The notes under the pieces were generated by a model. It was given only the letters and a program-made list of their open reading frames with translations, was not told the origin of the DNA and ran no database searches. Positions 28,327-37,110 of a stretch of DNA of 64,000 nt are shown here, one piece after another (the stretch's first letter is position 1; each line of letters starts with the position of its first letter). Made by a program: the position numbers and the translations under genes. The DNA is from Sphaerisporangium rubeum (GTDB lineage: Bacteria; Actinomycetota; Actinomycetes; Streptosporangiales; Streptosporangiaceae): positions 6,750,501-6,814,500 of the forward strand of contig NZ_JACHIU010000001.1 in the NCBI RefSeq assembly GCF_014207705.1, in the 5' to 3' direction.

Positions 28327-29759
28327 GGCCATGGGATCCGGACCGTGAACAGTGTGCCGGGGTCGATCAGCTGCACGTCGATGGTCCCTCCGTGCAGTTC
28401 GGCGTTGGCCCTGGCGATGGCGAGGCCGAGCCCGCTGCCTTCGCTGCGCGCGCGGCCGGCCTCCACCTTGTAGAACCGGTCGAAGACGTGCGGCAGCGCC
28501 TCCCGCGGTATGCCTTTGCCGCGGTCGCGTACCCGCACCACCAGGCCTTCGGGGGTGGTGCGCGCCGACGCCGACACCGGCGGCGCGCCGTGGGTGAGCG
28601 CGTTGCCGATGAGGTTGGCCACGATGACGTCGAACCGCCGCGGATCCACCGAGAACGTCAGCCCGGCCGGCACATTCAGCCGTACCCGGCCCGTCCAGCC
28701 GCGGATCTCCAGGCAGTCGGCGAGCGCCACGCCGATGTCGGCGTTCTCCCTGCTCAGCACGACGGTCCCCGAGTCGAGCCTGCTGGCCTCTATGAGGTTC
28801 TCGACCAGTACCCGCAGCCGGTTGATCTCGCGGACGACGAGGTCCACGGCTTGGCGCGCGTCCGGAGGCATGCGTTCGGCCTCCTCGGTGAGCATGTCGG
28901 TGACCGCGGTCATGGTGGTGAGGGGGGTGCGCAGTTCGTGGGACACGTCGGCCACGAAACGCCGTGACATGGCTTCAAGTGCTCGCAGCTCGGACACGGT
29001 CTGTTCGAGCGCGGACGCGGTGTCGTTGAACGTCGCGGTCAGGTGGGCCAGTTCGTCCTGACCGTGCACCGGAAGGCGGGTGTCGAGGCGGCCCGCGCCG
29101 AGGGCACGTGCGGCCTCGCCGAGCCTGCGTACCGGCAGCAGCACGCTGCGCGCCGACACCAGCGCGACGGTGAGCGCGAGGGCCAGCGTGATGCCGCCTG
29201 CCTGCGCCAGCGCGACCCGCAGGCGGATCAGGACGCTCTCCTCCTCCCTCAGGGAGAGGAAGACGTAGACGGTCATACCGGTGGGCCGTACGGCCCCTGA
29301 GCCGGTCACGCGGTACACCTGGGTGCCGATGAGCAGCCACGGCTGGTCGTGGATGATCAGCCGCTGCCGTACCAGCCGCGCCGAGGCCGACCTGCGGAAG
29401 TCCTCAGGCACGTCGGCCAGGACGAAGCCGGAGCCCGCGCTGAACCGTTGCTGCTCGCCGTACTGCAGGATCACGTGACGGCCGGGGCCGCCGAGCGAAC
29501 CCACGAGGTCCTCAAGGTCCCGGTCGGTGATGACGGACGGCGGCCACAGCAGGTCGGGGGTGCCGACCGGCAGCGGGATGCGCTGCAGCACGTCACGCAC
29601 GTCGGCGGTGGCGCTGTTCTCGGCGCGGTCCAGCAGCGCGCGGCGTACGAGTTGGTAGCCGATGCCGGCCACCAGGGCCGAGGCGGTGACCGCGACCAGG
29701 ATGAACGTGACGATCAGCCGGCCGCGCAGGCCGGTGGGACGCCACCGGCCACCGGTCAT
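28323..29759 (-). CDS. Sensor histidine kinase (HAMP, HisKA, HATPase)
   Basis: 478 residues. Two membrane helices (about 15-37 and 185-203) flank an extracytoplasmic sensor of about 145 residues. HAMP (about 204-255) is followed by HisKA with the phospho-acceptor His274 in VADVSHELRTPL, the N-box NLIGNALTHG, DRGKGIP and the G-box GSGLGLAIA. It is coupled to the response regulator upstream (four-base overlap) and to a lipoprotein downstream. The order regulator-kinase-lipoprotein recalls cell-envelope systems of actinomycetes; the signal is unknown. Confidence 0.94.
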   Translation of the reverse strand: MTGGRWRPTGLRGRLIVTFILVAVTASALVAGIGYQLVRRALLDRAENSATADVRDVLQRIPLPVGTPDLLWPPSVITDRDLEDLVGSLGGPGRHVILQYGEQQRFSAGSGFVLADVPEDFRRSASARLVRQRLIIHDQPWLLIGTQVYRVTGSGAVRPTGMTVYVFLSLREEESVLIRLRVALAQAGGITLALALTVALVSARSVLLPVRRLGEAARALGAGRLDTRLPVHGQDELAHLTATFNDTASALEQTVSELRALEAMSRRFVADVSHELRTPLTTMTAVTDMLTEEAERMPPDARQAVDLVVREINRLRVLVENLIEASRLDSGTVVLSRENADIGVALADCLEIRGWTGRVRLNVPAGLTFSVDPRRFDVIVANLIGNALTHGAPPVSASARTTPEGLVVRVRDRGKGIPREALPHVFDRFYKVEAGRARSEGSGLGLAIARANAELHGGTIDVQLIDPGTLFTVRIPWP

Positions 29760-30430
29760 GGCGGGCTGAAACGGTACCCGAAGCCGCGGACCGTGTGGAT
29801 GTACACCGGCTCAGCCGGCACAGGTTCGATCTTGGCGCGGATGCGCTGCACGCAGGCGTCCACGAGGCGCGAGTCGGCGACATGGTTGTGGTCCCACACC
29901 GCGCGCAGCAGGTAGCGGCGGTTGAGCACCTGGCCGGGGTGGCGGACCAGTTCCAGCAGCAGCCGCAGCTCGGTCGGGGTGAGGTGGATCTCACGGCCTT
30001 CCAGGGTGACCTTCAGCGCGCCGCGGTCCACCACCAGGTCGCCGAAGCTGATGCGGTCGGCCGACGCGGACTCCAGCCGCCGCAGTACGGCACGGATGCG
30101 CGCGTCGAGCACACGCGGCTCGACCGGCTTGACCACGTAGTCGTCGGCGCCGGCCTCCAGTCCGACCACGGTGTCCAGGTCGTCGCCGCGCGCGGTGAGC
30201 AGGATGATCGGCAGGGAGTCGAGCCTGCGGATGCGCCGGCACACCTCGACGCCGTCGATGCCGGGAAGCATGACGTCCAGGATGACGATCTCGGGACGGC
30301 GTGCGCGTACGTGGTCCAGGGCCTCCTCGCCGGTGGCGTAGGAGGTGACGGAGTGGCCCTGGCGGGTCAGCGCCAGTTCGAGACCCGTGCGGACGGACGG
30401 ATCGTCTTCGACAAGGAGGATGCCAGCCAC
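29756..30430 (-). CDS. OmpR-family response regulator
   Basis: 224 residues. The receiver domain has the acidic pocket EDD (8-10), phospho-acceptor Asp52 in ILDVMLPG, the Thr of LLTARG and Lys101 in DDYVVKPV. The C-terminal winged helix has LTPTELRLLLELVRHPGQV and VYIHTVRGFGYRF. The GTG start at 30430 has no ribosome site, so it may be leaderless. It is the first gene of a three-gene signal operon and the probable DNA-binding output. Confidence 0.95.
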   Translation of the reverse strand: MAGILLVEDDPSVRTGLELALTRQGHSVTSYATGEEALDHVRARRPEIVILDVMLPGIDGVEVCRRIRRLDSLPIILLTARGDDLDTVVGLEAGADDYVVKPVEPRVLDARIRAVLRRLESASADRISFGDLVVDRGALKVTLEGREIHLTPTELRLLLELVRHPGQVLNRRYLLRAVWDHNHVADSRLVDACVQRIRAKIEPVPAEPVYIHTVRGFGYRFSPP

Positions 30431-30597
30431 CCGAACAGTATTCCGCAGATCCTGGTATGCCCTTCTATGTCATGGAACTGTGACCGGCCACGCACGGTAA
30501 CCCCACAGTAGAGCGGGCACGCTTGGGTCGTCCGCGCCTCGCTCCGGATTCCACGCCGGTTTGGCCTGCCGATCCGCAGCGCCGCGCGGGCCAGGTG

Positions 30598-30628
30598 CCG
30601 CCCTCCGGCGCGGGGGTCCGGAGGGCGG
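30598..30628. other. Strong GC-rich hairpin in leader region
   Basis: Perfect 11-bp arms (CCGCCCTCCGG at 30598-30608 and its complement at 30618-30628) around a 9-nt loop. It lies between divergent genes, so it is not a simple terminator; it could insulate the two promoters or fold in a leader RNA. Confidence 0.5.
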
Positions 30629-30640
30629 ATCTTCTCCCCG

Positions 30641-30658
30641 GTGTGACGAAAATCACAC
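30641..30658. promoter_or_regulatory. CRP/FNR-type operator
   Basis: GTGTGACGAAAATCACAC is a perfect palindrome fitting TGTGA-N6-TCACA, the consensus of Crp proteins including mycobacterial Rv3676. It lies 118 bp upstream of the lytic-transglycosylase-like gene and about 210 bp from the response regulator start. Confidence 0.7.
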
Positions 30659-30776
30659 TGGGGGAGATATCTGCACGTAACCCCAAGGATTGGTCACTCC
30701 AGCACCAAGAGTTAATCAACCGACTTTCACGTATCGGTTGCGAACCACCCCCCACATGACGGCAAGCTCATAAACC

Positions 30777-31502
30777 GTGAGCTCAGGTCAGCAGGTGCGA
30801 GACAGACGGTCGAAGCGCGAGGAGAACGAGCCTCCGCCTCCACCGCGCGGACGCGCGCGCAACGGCTCCCTCCTGACCCCCAAGCGCATCGCGTACATCG
30901 CCCTCACCGTCGTCGTCCTCGCCGGCATGGGTGCCTACGCCGTGAAGACCATGAAGGACAACGAAGCCGCCCCCAAGGACGGCCTCACCCTCCCCGAGCT
31001 CGCCCGCATGCTCGACAACCCCATGGCCCCCGACCCCAAGATCGACGCACTCAAGGCCGCCGCCGCGCAGGCCCAACGCGCCGAAGCCATCAAGGCCGCC
31101 AGAGAGAACCGCCCCGACTTCGACCCGGTCAAAATCGTCAAGAAGGCCCCCGGCGGCGCCGGCTTCGACCCCGCCGCCTTCCCCCCCGGCTCCCGCCCCA
31201 ACCCCGGCAGCAACAAGGCCCTCGGCCAGCAGATGGCCGCCGCCAGAGGCTGGTCCGCCGAATGGGGCTGCCTGGAGAAGCTCTGGGACAAGGAATCCCA
31301 CTGGAACGAACGCGCCATGAACCGCAGCAGCGGCGCGTACGGCATCCCCCAGTCCCTCCCGGGAAGCAAAATGGCCAGCGCCGGCGCCGACTGGCAGACC
31401 AACCCCGCCACCCAGATCAAGTGGGGCCTCGGCTACATCGCCGGCCGCTACAAGTCCCCCTGCGGCGCCTGGGCCCACTCCCAGTCCGTCGGCTGGTACT
31501 GA
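30777..31502 (+). CDS. Secreted/anchored lytic transglycosylase-like protein
   Basis: 241 residues. A cytoplasmic basic N-terminus is followed by one membrane helix (about residues 40-60, IAYIALTVVVLAGMGAYAV), an Ala/Lys-rich linker and a C-terminal lysozyme-like domain: WSAEWGCLEKLWDKESHWNERAMN with the catalytic Glu, SSGAYGIPQSLPG and WGLGYIAGRYKSPCGAW. It is the kind of peptidoglycan-cleaving protein found as SLT-domain or Rpf-like enzymes in actinomycetes. The GTG at 30777 is used. A CRP box and two GTAACC hexamers (30497-30502 and 30677-30682) lie upstream. Confidence 0.88.
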   Translation: MSSGQQVRDRRSKREENEPPPPPRGRARNGSLLTPKRIAYIALTVVVLAGMGAYAVKTMKDNEAAPKDGLTLPELARMLDNPMAPDPKIDALKAAAAQAQRAEAIKAARENRPDFDPVKIVKKAPGGAGFDPAAFPPGSRPNPGSNKALGQQMAAARGWSAEWGCLEKLWDKESHWNERAMNRSSGAYGIPQSLPGSKMASAGADWQTNPATQIKWGLGYIAGRYKSPCGAWAHSQSVGWY

Positions 31503-31547
31503 CCCGCGCTCTCACCCTGCCGTCGTTCCCGCACCTCGTGCAGGCAC

Positions 31548-31970
31548 TCACGCGGACAGGATGATGAAGCCAGGTATGTGGGCCGGTCTGACCACCGTGA
31601 AATCCCTGATGTCGACAGTGAAGACCTCAGGTAGGTGAAACCGTTCCGCAAGCGCGACCACCGATGCGTCGGCTGATCCCAACGGGAGATCCGCGTAACG
31701 TTCCACCAGATCAGAGACCCGGTCGAGGTCGTCCGGCGTCAGGTCCACGAGTTTGAGGCGACCGAAACGTAGTGAGCGCAGGAACGCGGCTTCGACCTTC
31801 GCGCCACCGAGACGTCCGAGCATGTAGCATGCCTCGGCGGCCACGAAGCTTGGGATCAGAAGATCGCGTCGCTCCCTGTGGAGCCGTTCGAAGATCCTCC
31901 TGCAAGCGGAATGCTTACGGTCATTGGCAATGGCCGCAGCCACGATCGGACCGGTGTCGACAACAATCAC
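31548..31970 (-). CDS. vapC: PIN-domain toxin, VapC type
   Basis: 140 residues of PIN fold with the acidic triad visible: Asp5 in VVDTGPI, Glu near residue 46 in [11 protein letters not shown] and the Asp pair in [14 protein letters not shown] plus FTVDIRDF. These are metal-dependent RNases that cleave tRNA or rRNA. Its GTG start overlaps the stop of the upstream 76-residue gene (GTGA), the normal antitoxin-toxin order. The C-terminus is a few residues longer than average. Confidence 0.86.
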   Translation of the reverse strand: MIVVDTGPIVAAAIANDRKHSACRRIFERLHRERRDLLIPSFVAAEACYMLGRLGGAKVEAAFLRSLRFGRLKLVDLTPDDLDRVSDLVERYADLPLGSADASVVALAERFHLPEVFTVDIRDFTVVRPAHIPGFIILSA

Positions 31971-32197
31971 GCCTCACGACCGTACTCCTCCCGGAGGAAC
32001 TCCTCAGCACGTTCCGCATAGTCATCGCGACCGGCCGTGATCGAACCGAACCACGCCGGCGGCCACTCCTCACCCTGGTCGTCTTCGTTCGGACGCACCA
32101 GACGCAGAGTGTGAGCACGCACCTCTCGCATCTGGTCCGGCGTCAACCGGTCCACCAAGCGGTGCAGCTCTTCGTACTCCTCCGGCACTGCGGTCAT
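31967..32197 (-). CDS. Small antitoxin-like protein preceding VapC
   Basis: 76 acidic residues ([20 protein letters not shown] near the N-terminus, [12 protein letters not shown] at the C-terminus). It does not show a clear ribbon-helix-helix or AbrB signature, but it directly overlaps the PIN toxin gene and the C-terminal EEFLREEYG tail resembles toxin-binding tails of VapB-like antitoxins. The role is inferred from context. Confidence 0.68.
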   Translation of the reverse strand: MTAVPEEYEELHRLVDRLTPDQMREVRAHTLRLVRPNEDDQGEEWPPAWFGSITAGRDDYAERAEEFLREEYGREA

Positions 32198-32474
32198 AGC
32201 TCAAGTGTAGGCATCCGCCTGCACGACGCTCCTGTAACAGGCTGACTGTGAGCGCAAAAGACCTGCCACCACGTCTGTGAAGCAGTCTGCGAGCCGACCG
32301 ACAGGGCTGGATGTGCGCTCTCGCACAGCATCAGCCGTGAGCGAGTAACCGACCGCGCAGACCGGACACACGGATCGGATCGTTGAGGCGGCGCAGAGAC
32401 CTCACAGCCCGAGTACCGACCGGGGCCCATTGCAACAGTCGTTGACGCCAGGTGACGTTTTCCTCGTCGTGATG

Positions 32475-33779
32475 TCAATCGGCGGTTGTCAGTAGTGACC
32501 GCAGATCGCGGACGGACGAATTGGATCGCTGGTCGAAGGGGACGGCGTGCAGTACGCGACGTGCGGTCTCCAGGATGGGGACGGTGCGGTTGGCGGCCGG
32601 CAGGGCATCGAGCAGCTCCGTGGCCTGCCGGACGCCGCGGGTCACTCCGCCTTGGGTCACCGTGCAGATCGCCTCGTGCAGGTGGATGTTGGTGCGGTAC
32701 TGGAAAGAATTCTCTGCCGTGACCTTGAGCATATGATCACGAGCGGTGTCGGCTGCGGCTTCGCGGCCGGCTGCCGAATACACCCAGCTCTGCGCGAAGA
32801 ACAGTTGATCATCCATCCACCAGCCAAGGCGGTCGCCCCTGATGCCGCGCTCTACGAGGTCGTGCAGAGCGCGAAGAGCCGTTGCCGCCTCGTCGTGGCG
32901 GCCGAGCATCGCCAGGGCCTTGGCCTTCGCTGCCACGAGTCTGGGCCATGGCGTGGCGATGATCTGTGTGGCGTTGCGGACCAGTGTGAGCACGTCCTCG
33001 GGGGCTCGCTGTCCGTAGAGGCCCAAGATGGCCTCCTCTCCTCGGACGAGCAGGCGCACCTCAAGGTTTTGGGAGATGTCAGCCGCCTTGCGGGCTGTGT
33101 AACTCCAGCGGATGGCGTCTCCGTGATCACCTGTGCGGGTGAACGCATTGGCCTGTATCCCTGCCAGGAGGGCCGCCACCTGGAACAGGTGGCGTCTGTC
33201 GGCATCGGACCGAGGTCGCGCCAGTTGCTCGCGCAGGAAGTACAGGTCGATGCTGAGCTGCTTGATGACCTCCGTCGGCGGACGTGTCCGCAGGGCATGC
33301 AGGTGAGCCGTAGCGGCGGCATCCCAGTCTTCCGGAGTGCGGTGCGCGTTCGCGGCAAGGTCGATCAGTTGGCGGAGTGGCTCAGGGGAACCGACAGCAC
33401 CGACTCCCACGCCTGCGGCCAATTGCAACAATCGTCGGCGTTTCGTGGGGTCCTCCTCATCGCCGTGATGGACATTGTCCAGATTATGTGACTTGTTGGC
33501 TTTGGCAATGAGGCGAGGGTTATCTGGGTTTTGGTCAGCACGTTTACCGGTGTGCATCGCTGCGATAAGTGCGCCGTCGGCGTTTAGTGCTCTGTCCAGG
33601 GACTCGGCTACCCGGGGTGAAGGTCGTTTGCGGTCTTTCTCCAGGTCCCAGACGTGGCTCAGGCTCACTGTCGCGCGTCGGCCGACCTCGCGTAACGGCA
33701 GGTCTCCGCGTAGGCGTCGCAGTACCTCGCCGAACGTCTCGCCGGCTTCGTCCATCAGCACGCACCCTGCCTCGTCCAT
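32475..33779 (-). CDS. XRE regulator with TPR-like C-terminal domain
   Basis: 434 residues. The N-terminal helix-turn-helix is at about 15-65 (LREVGRRATVSLSHVWDLEKDRKRPS). The C-terminal 300 residues are helical TPR-like repeats (AKAKALAMLGRHDEAATALRALHDL). This is the large XRE type that in streptomycetes and relatives lies beside HATPase anti-sigma-like proteins, as here, divergent across 196 bp. A second ATG (33755, MDEAGETF) is an equally possible start. A membrane-like or Tat-like motif (RRRLLQLAAG) is part of the linker. Confidence 0.85.
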   Translation of the reverse strand: MDEAGCVLMDEAGETFGEVLRRLRGDLPLREVGRRATVSLSHVWDLEKDRKRPSPRVAESLDRALNADGALIAAMHTGKRADQNPDNPRLIAKANKSHNLDNVHHGDEEDPTKRRRLLQLAAGVGVGAVGSPEPLRQLIDLAANAHRTPEDWDAAATAHLHALRTRPPTEVIKQLSIDLYFLREQLARPRSDADRRHLFQVAALLAGIQANAFTRTGDHGDAIRWSYTARKAADISQNLEVRLLVRGEEAILGLYGQRAPEDVLTLVRNATQIIATPWPRLVAAKAKALAMLGRHDEAATALRALHDLVERGIRGDRLGWWMDDQLFFAQSWVYSAAGREAAADTARDHMLKVTAENSFQYRTNIHLHEAICTVTQGGVTRGVRQATELLDALPAANRTVPILETARRVLHAVPFDQRSNSSVRDLRSLLTTAD

Positions 33780-33975
33780 GTCCGCCGTTCGCCGGTTACG
33801 AGCGGAACGACAGCGGACGCGATTCTCTGGACCGGACTACTCCTGGTGACAACGCTAGTCCTGACAGCCGGAGGGGCGGGTGTGAATTCGTTTATCTGGC
33901 TTGTCGTTCATTGATGATCCGCGACGTCGATGCTGGCGGATTGTCGCGCTCGTCCGGTTAGAAGGGAGTATTTCC

Positions 33976-34491
33976 GTGGATGATCTCCCAGTTGTTCGGT
34001 CTTCTTTGTTCCGGCTTCGCCGTGAACACATCGCATCGCCTTTGACTCACGGAGCATCGATGCCATCGACGCAGGACGGCGGTCTTCGTACCGTCTGCTG
34101 GGACCTGTCCGACGATCCGGCCATGATCGGCAAGGCGCGGGCCATGGTGAGGGAAGTGGTTGCCTCCTGGGGTCTGCTCAGCCTTGCTGACGATGTGGTC
34201 CTGGCTGTCGGCGAGTTACTCGCGAACGCCGTCACCTACGGCGAGGCGCCGATCCGGGTGTCGCTGTGGCTCGGGAAGGACGGCCTGTGCGTCCGCGTCA
34301 CCGATCACGGTCCTGAACGGCCCCGTCACCTGCACCTTGACGTCGAAGCCGTGCACGGCCGAGGCCTCGGCATCGTCGCCGCGCTCGCCGACGACACCGG
34401 GGTCGCCGCGCTTCCTGACGGGCCTGGCAAGACGGTGTGGGCTCGATGGCTGCTCGCCGGTCACGACCCTGGCGGCCTTGGCCGGCGGTGA
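33976..34491 (+). CDS. HATPase_c anti-sigma-like ATP-binding protein
   Basis: 171 residues of the RsbW/SpoIIAB-like HATPase fold. The N-box is LAVGELLANAVTYG, the G1 box VTDHGPERP and the G2 region GRGLGIVAALAD. There is no kinase dimerisation domain. The GTG at 33976 has a strong GAAGGGAG seven bases upstream, which settles the start. Divergent from the large XRE regulator, a pairing common in spore-forming actinomycetes, where such proteins act with small DUF397 partners; none is seen here. Confidence 0.87.
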   Translation: MDDLPVVRSSLFRLRREHIASPLTHGASMPSTQDGGLRTVCWDLSDDPAMIGKARAMVREVVASWGLLSLADDVVLAVGELLANAVTYGEAPIRVSLWLGKDGLCVRVTDHGPERPRHLHLDVEAVHGRGLGIVAALADDTGVAALPDGPGKTVWARWLLAGHDPGGLGRR

Positions 34492-34635
34492 GGGGAGGTT
34501 GCTCCGGGTGCGCTGTGAAGCGGGACCGTGGTCGGAACGGCCGTGTGGGAACTCCGTGCGGGGACTCTGTGGGGACCACTTGCGCCGGATCACCTGTGCG
34601 GGGACCGTCCGGGGCCCTCTGCGTGAGGATCTGTG

Positions 34636-34830
34636 GGTCGGCATGGAGTACCGGCATCTACTCGCCGGCCGGGCTCTCGACTGGCCCCGGCCGCGCGGGG
34701 AACTCCACGTCGACATGGAATGGTGAGGGGTTGGGTGGGCCGGTCACTTGGGGTCGGCCGTCTCGATGGGTGGGCATTGACCACAACAGCCACAAGGGGT
34801 TTCCCCGAAGAGGCACAAGCCTCTTGAAGG
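34636..34830. repeat. Long direct repeat A, copy 1
   Basis: About 195 bp repeated with a constant 292-bp offset at 34928-35125. Shared stretches include GGTCGGCATGGAGTACCGG, GGGGAACTCCACGTCGACATGG and TGGGCATTGACCACAACAGC. The repeats account for the non-coding stretch after the HATPase gene. Short open frames on both strands follow the repeat and are not convincing genes. Confidence 0.8.
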
Positions 34831-34927
34831 CTCCAGACAGGACCGTCACGACGCCGGAGAGTCGGCGACAAAGCAACACTGGCAGGTCAGAGTCGTACGG
34901 CCGACTGCGATCGTACGGCGGCCTCTG

Positions 34928-35125
34928 GGTCGGCATGGAGTACCGGGACCTACCCGCCGGCCGGGTCCTCGGCTGACCGCGACTGCGCGGGGAACTCCAC
35001 GTCGACATGGAGTGGTGAGGGGTTGGGTGGGCCGGTCACTTGGAGTCGGCCGACTCGATGGGTGGGCATTGACCACAACAGCCACATGGGGGTTTGATCC
35101 CGAGGCGCAAGCCTCTTCGGGGTTG
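34928..35125. repeat. Long direct repeat A, copy 2
   Basis: Second copy of repeat A. Its 3' half (from GGGTGGGCCGGTCAC on) is recognisably related to repeats B1/B2 at 40.9-41.3 kb, sharing TGGAGT, GGCCGACTC, GATGGG and GGGGGTTTGA-like blocks in the same order. A family of dispersed repeats is therefore present. Confidence 0.78.
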
Positions 35126-35209
35126 GCGGAACGAGGTCGTTCGACGGCTGAAGCGACAACGCAGCAGTAGCGGCTCGGAGCCCGTACGGCCGGTTGGCGA
35201 CCGTACGGA

Positions 35210-35252
35210 GGCGCCGGATTCGCCGTACCACATCCCGCCGCGTCGGCGCCGG
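35210..35252. repeat. Element C, copy 1 (43 bp)
   Basis: 43-bp element bounded by GGCGCCGG at both ends with the inner core ATTCGCCGTACCAC. Near-identical copies lie at 41348-41390 and 41493-41535. Confidence 0.78.
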
Positions 35253-35340
35253 AAAGCGGCTCGACGTGGCGGGTGGAGGGTGGCCGGTCGGACGGCGAGT
35301 CCCCTCCGACCACCCGTTCCTCAGACCGGTCCGCAGATCA

Positions 35341-35510
35341 CTGCCACTCAGACCCGGTCCGTCAGTCCCGCGATCAATCAGGCCCGGTCCGTCAGTCCCG
35401 CGATCACTCAGGCCCGGTCCGTCAGTCCCGCGATCACTCAGACCCGGTCCGTCAGACCCGCGATCACTCAGACCCGGTCCGTCAGAACCGCGATCACTCA
35501 GGCCAGTGCG
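35341..35510. repeat. 30-bp tandem repeat, about 5.7 copies
   Basis: The unit reads ACTCAGACCCGGTCCGTCAG followed by TCCCGCGATC, repeated with exact 30-bp spacing at 35341, 35371, 35401, 35431, 35461 and (partial) 35491. Copies differ by one or two bases. The array ends 20 bp from the stop of the leftward phoH-like gene. Confidence 0.9.
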
Positions 35511-35529
35511 TCGGGTCGCGGCGTGCCGG

Positions 35530-36864
35530 TCAGATCGACAGGTCCTCCAGCATTTCGGTGACCAGGGCCGCGATCGGGGAGCGTTCGGATCGGGTCAGGG
35601 TGATGTGAGCGAACAGGGGGTGGCCCTTGAGTTTCTCGACCACGGCTACTACGCCGTCGTGGCGGCCTACGCGGAGGTTGTCGCGTTGGGCTATGTCGTG
35701 GGTGAGGACTACTCGGGAGTTGGCGCCGATTCTGGAGAGGACGGTCAGCAGGACGCCGCGTTCCAGGGATTGGGCCTCGTCGACGATCACGAAGGCGTCG
35801 TGGAGGGAGCGGCCGCGGATGTGGGTCAGGGGGAGGACTTCCAGCATGCCGCGGTCGAGGACCTCTTCGATGACCTCGGGGGTGGTGATGGCGCCGAGGG
35901 TGTCGAAGACGGCCTGGGACCAGGGGCTCATCTTCTCGTTCTCGGAGCCGGGGAGGTAGCCGAGTTCCTGGCCGCCTACGGCGTACAGGGGGCGGAAGAC
36001 GACGACCTTGCGGTGCTGGCGGCGTTCGAGGACGGCTTCCAGGCCGGCGCACAGGGCCAGAGCGGATTTGCCGGTGCCGGCGCGGCCGCCCAGGGAGACT
36101 ATGCCGACCTCGGGGTCCATGAGGATGTCGAGGGCGATGCGCTGTTCGGCGGAGCGGCCGTGGAGGCCGAAGACCTCGCGGTCGCCGCGGACCACGCGGA
36201 CCGACTTGTCGGGGAGGACGCGGCCGAGGGCGGAGCCTCTGGCGGACAGCAGGCGCAGGCCGGTGTGGGTGGGGAGCTCGCGGGCTTCCTCGATCTCGGC
36301 GGTGCCGGCCTCGAACAGGGTCTCGACGTCCTCGGTGGTGACCTGGAGCTCGGCCATGCCGGTCCAGCCGGATTCCACGACGAGGTCGGCGCGGTACTCC
36401 TCGGCGGCGAGGCCGATGGACGCGGCCTTGACCCGCATCGGCAGGTCCTTGGACACCAGGACGACGTCGAAGCCCTCGGCGGCCAGTGAGCGGGCCACGG
36501 TGAGGATGCGGGTGTCGTTGTCGCCGAGCCGGAAACCGGCGGGCAGGATCGCGGGATCGCTGTGGTTGAGCTCTACCCTGATGGTCCCCTCGCCGATCGG
36601 CATGGGCTCGTCCAGCCTGCCGTGCCGTACCCGCAGGTCGTCGAGGAAACGAAGTGCCTTCCTTGCGAAGTATCCCAGCTCTGGATGGTGCCGCTTGGCC
36701 TCCAGCTCTGTGATGACGACGATCGGGAGGACTACCTCGTGTTCGGCGAAGCGGCTCACCGCCGCCGGGTCGGCCAGGAGGACAGAGGTGTCCACAACGT
36801 AGGTGCGCTTGGCTGATTCGCCTTCGCGCGAGGTCGTGGACGGGTTGCTAGAGGACACTGCCAC
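35530..36864 (-). CDS. phoH2: PhoH2-type PIN-PhoH ATPase/RNase
   Basis: 444 residues. An N-terminal PIN domain (about 20-165; [41 protein letters not shown] with the acidic residues) is fused to a C-terminal PhoH P-loop domain with Walker [14 protein letters not shown] and Walker [12 protein letters not shown]. PhoH2 proteins of mycobacteria unwind and cleave RNA and may be controlled by a small upstream antitoxin, which is not seen here. The GTG at 36864 is the start. The gene is followed at once by a 30-bp tandem repeat. Confidence 0.92.
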   Translation of the reverse strand: MAVSSSNPSTTSREGESAKRTYVVDTSVLLADPAAVSRFAEHEVVLPIVVITELEAKRHHPELGYFARKALRFLDDLRVRHGRLDEPMPIGEGTIRVELNHSDPAILPAGFRLGDNDTRILTVARSLAAEGFDVVLVSKDLPMRVKAASIGLAAEEYRADLVVESGWTGMAELQVTTEDVETLFEAGTAEIEEARELPTHTGLRLLSARGSALGRVLPDKSVRVVRGDREVFGLHGRSAEQRIALDILMDPEVGIVSLGGRAGTGKSALALCAGLEAVLERRQHRKVVVFRPLYAVGGQELGYLPGSENEKMSPWSQAVFDTLGAITTPEVIEEVLDRGMLEVLPLTHIRGRSLHDAFVIVDEAQSLERGVLLTVLSRIGANSRVVLTHDIAQRDNLRVGRHDGVVAVVEKLKGHPLFAHITLTRSERSPIAALVTEMLEDLSI

Positions 36865-37110
36865 GCGTTCTCCCCCGGGCGCCGAACTGCGGCGCCCTGC
36901 CAGATGAGGTGGTGAACGGACCGGGCCCGGTGCCCCACCCCCACCCGCGCGAGGCGGTGCCGGTGCCCGGCCCTCCTCGCACGAACGCGACGCAAGGGCG
37001 GACCCTTTCCCGAAGTAGGCCGTATGAACTGCCTACTCCTTACGGTACGTCGTGAACTGCCACTACCCAACAGCCGGTGCATGGCGAGGTAGGGGTGTTC
37101 ACGCGGAGTT

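Noticed and set aside
30431..30776. ydaO-type c-di-AMP riboswitch before the lytic gene
   Set aside because: Such riboswitches often precede wall hydrolase genes in actinobacteria, but I could not find the conserved core blocks; only a simple hairpin and a CRP box are seen. The NlpC/P60 leader at 43135-43465 was also checked without success.
32198..32474. A gene in the gap between the VapB-like and XRE genes
   Set aside because: A short frame exists but has no ribosome site, motif or codon bias; the gap appears non-coding.
34492..35529. Transposon or MITE remnants
   Set aside because: No transposase, terminal inverted repeats or target duplications are visible; the repeats are direct and modular.
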